Below, piece by piece: positions 58,971-64,000 of a stretch of 64,000 nucleotides of DNA. The position numbers and the translations under genes were made by a program. Source of the DNA: Diploptera punctata (Eukaryota; Arthropoda; Insecta; Blattodea; Blaberidae). Under the pieces are notes generated by a model. It did not search any database, had not been told where the DNA came from, and was given only the letters and a program-made list of their open reading frames with translations. The stretch is from assembly GCA_030220185.1 (NCBI GenBank), contig JASPKZ010001596.1, positions 1,116,001-1,180,000 of the forward strand. The letters run 5' to 3'. Numbering within the stretch: the stretch's first letter is position 1; each line of letters starts with the position of its first letter.

Positions 58971-59084
58971 AAGAAGTTTGAAAATGTATGAGGTGAGTCG
59001 ATTAAAATATGTTCTCCACTCACTATTAATGATATAACCTCATAATGTTTACTTCCCAATATTAATTGAAATATATTCTAAGTT

Positions 59085-59980
59085 ATTTATTCGTGTCCTA
59101 CACGGATTTGACTTTGATGAATATCACAAAGTCGTACTTCCTACTCCTGTTTATCTGAGAAAACTTCTAGATGACTTGTCCTCTCTCTGATCGGGAGACT
59201 TCTGTTTTTTGTGAGATGTGTTTTGTTTTTTGAGAGATGTGTTTTGATAGAAAGTAGACTCGATCTATATCCCCCTCCATCCTCTGTTGCAATCAGGTGC
59301 TTACATGAATTTTGTTATGGGGCCATGATTGGCCTAAAGTCCTTTGGAAGAGCTTTATCGGGGCGTTCTAATAGTTTTAATAGCTAAACTTGTCTATGAA
59401 CTCCTCCCCATTCCAGTATAGTGTTGTCAGATTAGCGTTTTACCTAGGTCCACAGTTTTCCCTAGGGTGGTCTACTGCTTTTAAGTCTTAAGATGTTAAG
59501 CATATGAACACAATGGGATATTCTTTAATTGCAGTGGGAGTATTGATTTTAAATGGGTTTGGAAAAAATCCAGTCATAAATTCAGAGAGACATAATTATT
59601 ATTTGCACTTGCGGATTAAGCATTGTTACTATTTACTCTATGAATACATATACCTTGTAAGCTGGCTGAACAAAGACTTCACGATGTTTTGGTCTCTTTT
59701 GTCAAGTGGACATTCACCTGACAACATACACGATAAGGAAAGGGTTGAAGCAATTAACAATTTCTGTTGTCTGGTACTGATGAAGCATTAATGTGAAATT
59801 TTATACATGTATTCATATAATTTTGTTAACATTGGCATTGTATTGCTTAACAATTCCTGATTGTAGCAAGTATAAACATGACCTATTTATTCTTATGCAC
59901 TTATAATAAATTTTATACTCACTTATATAATTTACGTATGTATGGGATTTCTGTACAAACATATGTTTCATTTTCTTTTC
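59085..59980. other. Intron 6, unassigned stretch
   Basis: No repeat ends recognised. An open + strand frame (59504-59791) has no recognisable motif. Confidence 0.35.
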
Positions 59981-59984
59981 GCCT

Positions 59985-60075
59985 GAACTGGGAATCGAAC
60001 CCTGAACCTTTTGCTTTCCGTTCGGGGTTCTATTCCCGGTTCAGGCAAACATTTTTCTCTTTACCATTGATTACT
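59985..60075. repeat. tRNA-like body, internally folded, with shared tail
   Basis: gcctgaactgggaatcgaacc is the complement of a GGTTCGATTCCC B box with TTCAGGC acceptor, and after a short gap the + strand ggggttctattcccggttcaggc repeats it. Two halves of the same tRNA 3' end thus face each other. The tail catttttctctttaccattg matches the unit at 5338-5495. Confidence 0.55.
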
Positions 60076-60168
60076 GTGATTTAGTATTAATTTACTTATT
60101 TCTATCATATTAATAGCTTTAGCTTCTCAACATTAATTTAATATGTTCCATCTTCTGATTTTTTTCAG

Positions 60169-60312
60169 TAACATGCCAGAGACAGCCTGCACTCGGTGGA
60201 GTGTATAAGATGGTAGAAATAAATGGAATGCCTCGGATCAAGTTGAGTCAGGATGTGAATAAGGTGACGATGCCAGGCAAGAAATCAGCATATCGTCTGT
60301 ATGGTGCTGATG
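60169..60312 (+). CDS. NAPRT: NAPRT exon (last in window)
   Basis: A 144-nt exon after a ctgatttttttcag acceptor; donor GTGAGT. It enters and leaves in phase 1. It encodes [20 protein letters not shown] and [20 protein letters not shown], then AYRLYGAD. The TCxxQPxLGGVYKLV and PRxKLSxDxxKxTxPGxK segments are strongly conserved in animal NAPRT. About 130 C-terminal residues remain to be encoded beyond position 64000, since no further exon was recognised in 60313-64000. Confidence 0.94.
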
Positions 60313-60484
60313 GTGAGTGAAAATATCGTCGGGTTGGTTTGTAAACATTATATGTCCATCTGAGTTATATATCTTTACACACCAATAATTTCAAAATGAA
60401 ACATACAATTTATACTATATTTTTGATTTTCATGACACACAAAAAATTATCTGCATTTTTAGCTAACTATTATCATCATTATCC

Positions 60485-60785
60485 ATGCAAGTATTAGGCC
60501 ATGTTGCCTGTTACGGTCTCAAAGAGGAATTTTCCATCTGGCACTTTTTTTGACGTCCCAGCAATCTTTTGCCTTGGGGGCAGTACGATGCATAGCTTTT
60601 GGAATTCTGTGAGATGACATTCATTGAAGATGGGCTTTGCAGTTGTTTGGTGGTTTTGTATATGATGGAGAATGGGTTCTACACCCAACTCTTCTATAAT
60701 TTCCTCGTTTCTTTTATTGTCCCACTTAGTATAGCCTGCTGTACAGCACATAAATAGCATCTCATTTGCTGTTATAATTGAAAAG
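60485..60785 (-). mobile_element. LINE 3' end
   Basis: The minus strand encodes ANEMLFMCCTAGYTKWDNKR, NEEIIEELGVEPILHHIQNH and a frameshifted NWxxHLxRM region (ECHLTEFQKLCIVLPPRQK), with end 'taacaggcaacatggcctaat'. No (gaa)n tail is left. Confidence 0.68.
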
Positions 60786-60944
60786 CTAACTATTGTAAAA
60801 TGCACAAATGAAGGCGGTCGTGTTTATTTGAGTTCTGTACATCTATGTGGAATTTGAATGAGGTCGTTTCATATTTGTGTAAATACAATATATTATGATG
60901 TTAAAATACAAATGTTAACATTCACAATGATGAACAGTTATTAT

Positions 60945-61203
60945 CTTCTTCTTCTTCGTCAGGCTCTATGACTTCCAGTGGAATGTCTTGGCCTTCTCAA
61001 CTAGTTTGCGCCATTTCTTCCTATCTTGTGCAGTAGATTTCAAATAAAAAATCCCCATCTCTCTTAAATCTTCAATTACGTCATCTTCCCATCGATCTTT
61101 GGGCCTTCCTCTTGGTCTTGTTCCCTGTGGCTTCCAATTCAAAATATCATTCGGCAATCTTCCTTTTGGCATTCTTAGTGTATGTCCAAACCATTGTAAT
61201 CTT
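60945..61203 (-). mobile_element. LINE 3' end, 14-bp target duplication
   Basis: Flanked by tgaacagttattat at 60931-60944 and 61204-61217. It starts (3' end) with cttcttcttcttc. The minus strand encodes QRLQWFGHTLRMPKGRLPND, GTRPRGRPKDRWEDDVIEDL and TAQDRKKWRKLVEKAKTF. About 260 bp, extremely 5' truncated. Confidence 0.9.
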
Positions 61204-61259
61204 TGAACAGTTATTATTTTGAATAGAAAAATGAACAAATTAAATTGAATGGTGCAGTA

Positions 61260-61400
61260 GAAGCACACTAGTGTATAAAGCTAGAGGTGTTGGGTTCAAC
61301 ACCCGATTCAGGTATTAATTTTTCTTTGTAAATAGTAATTGTCCATCATTGCAAATGTTAAAATCTGTATTATAACATTGAAATACTAAGTTTACTGTGT
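61260..61400 (+). repeat. tRNA-like body with shared tail
   Basis: cagtagaagcacactagtgtataaagctagagg (A-box to anticodon region), GGGTTCAACACCCGATTC (B box), then aatttttctttgtaaat and 'tgtccatcattgcaaatg'. The same head recurs at 62745-62850 and, degraded, at 27040. Confidence 0.5.
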
Positions 61401-61424
61401 TTATATATTAAATTTGGGAATTTT

Positions 61425-61690
61425 TAACATTATGAGGTTCAATTAATAAGAATTAAATGAATCGTGATTTCTTCTTACCTCATACTTCCATGTTTTTTTA
61501 AACACAGCACTGCAGTATCGGTGACCCATTATCACCATCGTCAGCTGTTTTCACGACTGTCAATTTTTTTTTGCTGTAATTATCCAAACTGCCATCTGGT
61601 GTTCTTTTGAAGGAATTACTCTCCAAACTGCTATCTAAAAAAAACATAGAAGTATGAGGTAAGAAGAAATCACGCACGATTCATTTAATT
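61425..61690. mobile_element. PLE inverted-repeat unit
   Basis: Left end attattttaacattatgaggttc region; arms ttaaatgaatcgtgatttcttcttacctcat and its inverse (about 61650-61690). The left arm is longer than the right. Same subfamily as 54208-54529. Confidence 0.72.
61504..61548 (-). ncRNA. Hammerhead-ribozyme-like motif, core degraded
   Basis: On the minus strand: helix I ACAG (61545-61548) with CTGT (61504-61507); CTGACGA (61538-61544); extra T; helix II GGTGA with TCACC, five pairs; GAT instead of GAA; helix III ACTGCAGT (61509-61516); G at the cleavage position, which is not allowed. Structure kept, catalysis unlikely. Confidence 0.45.
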
Positions 61691-61694
61691 CTTA

Positions 61695-62510
61695 TTACTG
61701 TGTTTAGAATAATGGTAATGTTGAGAAACAAAACACGGAAGTATCACTATCAATAGAAATTTAAAATTGGATATAATAATGTTTGCACACGATCTTGTTT
61801 TACTAGCAACATCTGAAGATGATTTACAATGGTCAGTACATAACTTAAAATTTGATAGCCCAGAAATATTCAATGGAAATATCTACCAATAAAACTAAAA
61901 TAATGGCCTTTTGTGGAAAATCCCCAATACCAAGCAAAATTTGTTTAAATAACAAACTTTTAGAGAGAGTTAATGAGTTTACTTATTTAGGATATAAACT
62001 CTCTTTTGTTGAAAATTTGGATTTATAAGAGAAAATTGTGAAATTCAACAAATCAATGGGAATCATTAATAGAGTTTTAAAACCTTCATTAGTGCAAAAA
62101 TTAACTCATACTCGTCTTTATCAAATAATGGCTCGACGAGTCCTATGTTATGGGAGTGAAGCGTGGACTATAAGGACGAGAGATGAAAGCAGACTAACAG
62201 CTTGTGAGATGAGATTTATGCGCTGAACAGCTGGCTACACCAAATGGAATCGAAAGAAAAATGTAGAAATCCTTCAAGAACTTCATGTGTCACCAACACT
62301 GGACTACATCTCCAGATATCAGCTAAACTGGAAGGAACATGTCTCAAGAATGGCTAGATCCAGGATCCCCAAGGCAATAATGAACTACTGTCCAAATGGG
62401 AAATGGTCACTTGGTCAACCTATGAAAAGATGGCACGAAAACCGCTTTCTCAGGCTGTAACAGTTCTTCTAGGACTAATACCTGGCAGGATGATGATGAT
62501 AATGATGGTA
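61695..62510 (+). mobile_element. LINE RT to 3' end
   Basis: The + strand shows FAHDLVLLATSEDDLQW (FAHD for the catalytic FADD), STNKTKIMAF, LERVNEFTYLGYKLS, KSMGIINRVLKPSLVQKLTH, TRLYQIMARRVLCYGSEAWT, ESRLTACEMRFM, WNRKKNVEILQELHVSPT, LDYISRYQLNWKEHVSRMAR and SLGQPMKRWHENRFLRL, with a few stops, then a (gat)n tail. The longest uninterrupted view of this LINE's C-terminal half. Confidence 0.8.
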
Positions 62511-62629
62511 ATGTAAATTTATTAAAAATGTCTTCTTGAATTTAGAAGCCATCAGGTGGCATTGGTAGTGATGGTTATCTGCCTCGGACAAAAAAGAGAA
62601 TAGTATATGAAGAAGAAAAATTAGCTCAA

Positions 62630-62735
62630 GTTTTTGTGAGAATAGGAACATCTCACCTCAAATTAATGTTGAGTTCTGTTTGAACATGTTTTGATATAAT
62701 CCTATCATTGTCAGCTTTCCCAGACTGTGAATAAT
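62630..62735 (-). mobile_element. PLE arm fragment
   Basis: ttagctcaagtttttgtgagaataggaacatctcacctc and 'ttgatataatcctatcattgtcagctttcccagactg': the left arm of the 50880-51085 subfamily, with CTGACAA, GATA.../TATC and ACATGT on the minus strand. Confidence 0.6.
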
Positions 62736-62744
62736 TAGCATTTG

Positions 62745-62850
62745 CATCAGGATTCTGAATGGAGCAGTGGAAGCATACTAGCATGTAAAGCTAGAGGTCT
62801 TAGTTCAAATACCAATTCTGGCAATTTTTCTTTTCAAAATAATAATGGTA
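62745..62850 (+). repeat. tRNA-like body with shared tail
   Basis: gagcagtggaagcatactagcatgtaaagctagagg, decayed B box, then caatttttcttttcaaaataataatgg. A sister of 61260-61400. Confidence 0.45.
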
Positions 62851-63085
62851 TGTTAGCTTCACCTAAGTTATGAACTATTGTAGAGCTTACTTATAGTTTA
62901 CATCAGTGAATTCTTCAAGAACTGTAACTATGGAATGGTCTCATTTCAACAGGTATGGCTGGATACACATAATGAATGAATGAAAGTACAAGATGAATAA
63001 GATGGTGTGGCCATTAAAAAAAATTAATATTGGAAGAATACCAAGACAACCACTGGAATTGGCAATAGCTGAGAAACATTTTGTT
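62850..63085. other. Intron 7, LINE remnant
   Basis: 62995-63070 reads KINIGRIPRQPLE on the + strand, a GRIPR-type LINE C-terminal motif; otherwise unassigned. Confidence 0.35.
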
Positions 63086-63480
63086 TCAAATTTGAAGAGA
63101 AAAATTACATGCTCAGACTGGGACTTTCTAGGCCAATGCTCTATCGACTATCTGGGCGAGTTCCAATCTAAATGCAAATTTTTCTCTTATATATGCTGTC
63201 GATTCAAATAAATGTCTTATTAATAAAGAAGCCACCATTTGCAAGATAGAAGCAAAAGGTTTCATAGCATTTGGTGTGAGGGAATTGACAGTGTATATAA
63301 GAGAAAAATTTACGTTTAGATTTGAACTCGCCCAGATAGCTCAGTCGGTAGAGATTGGCCTAAAAAGCCAAAGGTCCTGGGTTCGAGTCCCAGTCTGAGC
63401 GTATATTTTTTTCTCTTCAAATATGATTTATCCATCATTGAGATGTATGAAATGAATAATAAAAACATTGGTATGAGTAT
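63085..63480. mobile_element. Head-to-head pair of tRNA-headed units
   Basis: Minus-strand tRNA-like body (about 63165 to 63105) with its leader inverted (gcaaatttttctcttatata), then spacer, leader tatataagagaaaaatttacg and the + strand body 63330-63401, tail and 'gatttatccatcattgagatg'. Same arrangement as 21470-21920 but joined at the leader. Confidence 0.68.
63330..63401 (+). repeat. tRNA-like body, Lys-type
   Basis: Acceptor GCCCAGA with TCTGAGC (6 of 7 pairs), A box TAGCTCAGTCGG, anticodon stem TTGGC with GCCAA, loop CTAAAAA, B box GGTTCGAGTCC. One base is missing in the D-arm side (GTAGAGATTGG instead of GTAGAGCATTGG). The best preserved of its kind, yet the anticodon loop is not a valid tRNA-Lys loop. 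Confidence 0.55.
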
Positions 63481-63664
63481 AAATAAGTTTTCGTTAATAC
63501 TGAAAAATTTAGTCTGGACATCTGCCCTTTTAACAAATGCCTAATTATTGCACATAATGAAATAATAGCTAATTGTATTGAAATACAATAGGAATTTTAA
63601 CTAATTGTACATTGATATTTTTTTAGCATGAATATATTGTAATTTTATATCTTGTTAATAAATT

Positions 63665-63960
63665 ACAATAGGATGTAAAATTTAGAGGTTCTTCTTAATA
63701 AATAAGGTGAGTCTGTTCATCTTACTTTATAAAACATTGTGTTCTTTTGGACATGTTTCAATATGTCTGCACACCATCTTCAGCTTCTTCAGACTGTTGA
63801 AGATCTACATCCAGAAGTAAACAGAATTATGAATTTTGAAATTCCTGGGGAAAATGTTTTGATTTGCATGTTCTTTGGTCTACCAAAAGATGGAGTGGGA
63901 TTCAACACCCCAGGGCCAACAACATAAAATTCAACAGTCTGGAGAAGCTGCAGGCATATT
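63665..63960. mobile_element. PLE inverted-repeat unit with GIY-YIG tail piece
   Basis: Left end aggatgtaaaatttagagg; arms gttcttttggacatgtttcaatatg and its inverse near 63945. The centre encodes RIMNFEIPGENVLICMFFG on the + strand, the PLE C-terminal tail. The minus arm at about 63750-63783 has CTGAAGA, a weak helix II, GAAAC and ACATGT. Confidence 0.7.
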
Positions 63961-64000
63961 GAAACAATATTGAAGCATTTTTTAATTTTGTTGAGTTGTT

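Larger units (their letters stand above)
58821..59072. mobile_element. PLE inverted-repeat unit, 13-bp target duplication
   Basis: Flanked by atattctaagtta at 58808-58820 and 59073-59085. Arms tagtgagtggagaacatattttaatcgactcacctc and inverse, nearly perfect; right end acctcataatgtttacttccc. The same subfamily as the PLE 3' end at 24150-24545. Confidence 0.9.

Noticed and set aside
36140..59085. CRISPR-like array, because many short palindromic units recur at intervals
   Set aside because: Spacing is irregular, units are 200-600 bp with target duplications, and the genome is eukaryotic.
60313..64000. Further NAPRT exon
   Set aside because: Searched by eye for the expected continuation after the YRLYGAD segment; nothing convincing between repeats.

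Overview
The window looks like intronic DNA from a large, transposon-rich animal genome. It is A+T-rich, with spliceosomal introns up to 29 kb, decayed non-LTR retrotransposons, tRNA-derived SINEs, pogo/Tigger-like and mariner-like DNA elements, and many Penelope-like elements (PLEs). The repeat mix suggests a large-genome insect or other arthropod; that placement is inference. No prokaryotic, viral or organellar features were seen.

One host gene is recognisable. Seven + strand exons (456-539, 2243-2370, 31483-31601, 34379-34572, 53306-53446, 57820-57944, 60169-60312) join in phase without a stop and encode about 311 residues of nicotinate phosphoribosyltransferase (NAPRT), the first enzyme of the Preiss-Handler route to NAD. 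The 5' exons lie left of the window and the 3' exons to its right, so nearly everything else is intron. Introns 2 (29.1 kb) and 4 (18.7 kb) hold most of the repeats.

The repeats are layered. (1) LINE fragments, mostly 3' ends with RT or C-terminal-domain remnants, lie on both strands. One I/jockey-like copy (55190-57140) keeps a nearly intact endonuclease ORF. (2) PLE fragments encode GIY-YIG tails or form short inverted-repeat units whose ends resemble ggaagtaacactatgagg and its complement. (3) Units with tRNA-like heads share a short tail containing attttTctctt. (4) tRNA SINEs, pogo-like elements, a mariner-like remnant and several MITE-like palindromes fill in. Target-site duplications of 9-14 bp show elements inserted inside one another at many places.

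The most striking signal is in the PLE ends. Nearly every inverted-repeat unit carries hammerhead-ribozyme-like motifs in its arms: a CTGANGA box, one extra base, a helix II whose sequence differs between subfamilies but stays paired, GAAA, a tiny palindromic helix III, a cleavage-site base and a short helix I. PLEs are known to carry hammerheads. Here at least eight sequence-divergent versions occur, often as head-to-head pairs, and several sit in the sense orientation inside NAPRT introns.

Limits: all calls are by eye. LINE and PLE boundaries without a target-site duplication are approximate to tens of bases, and no similarity search or folding program was run.
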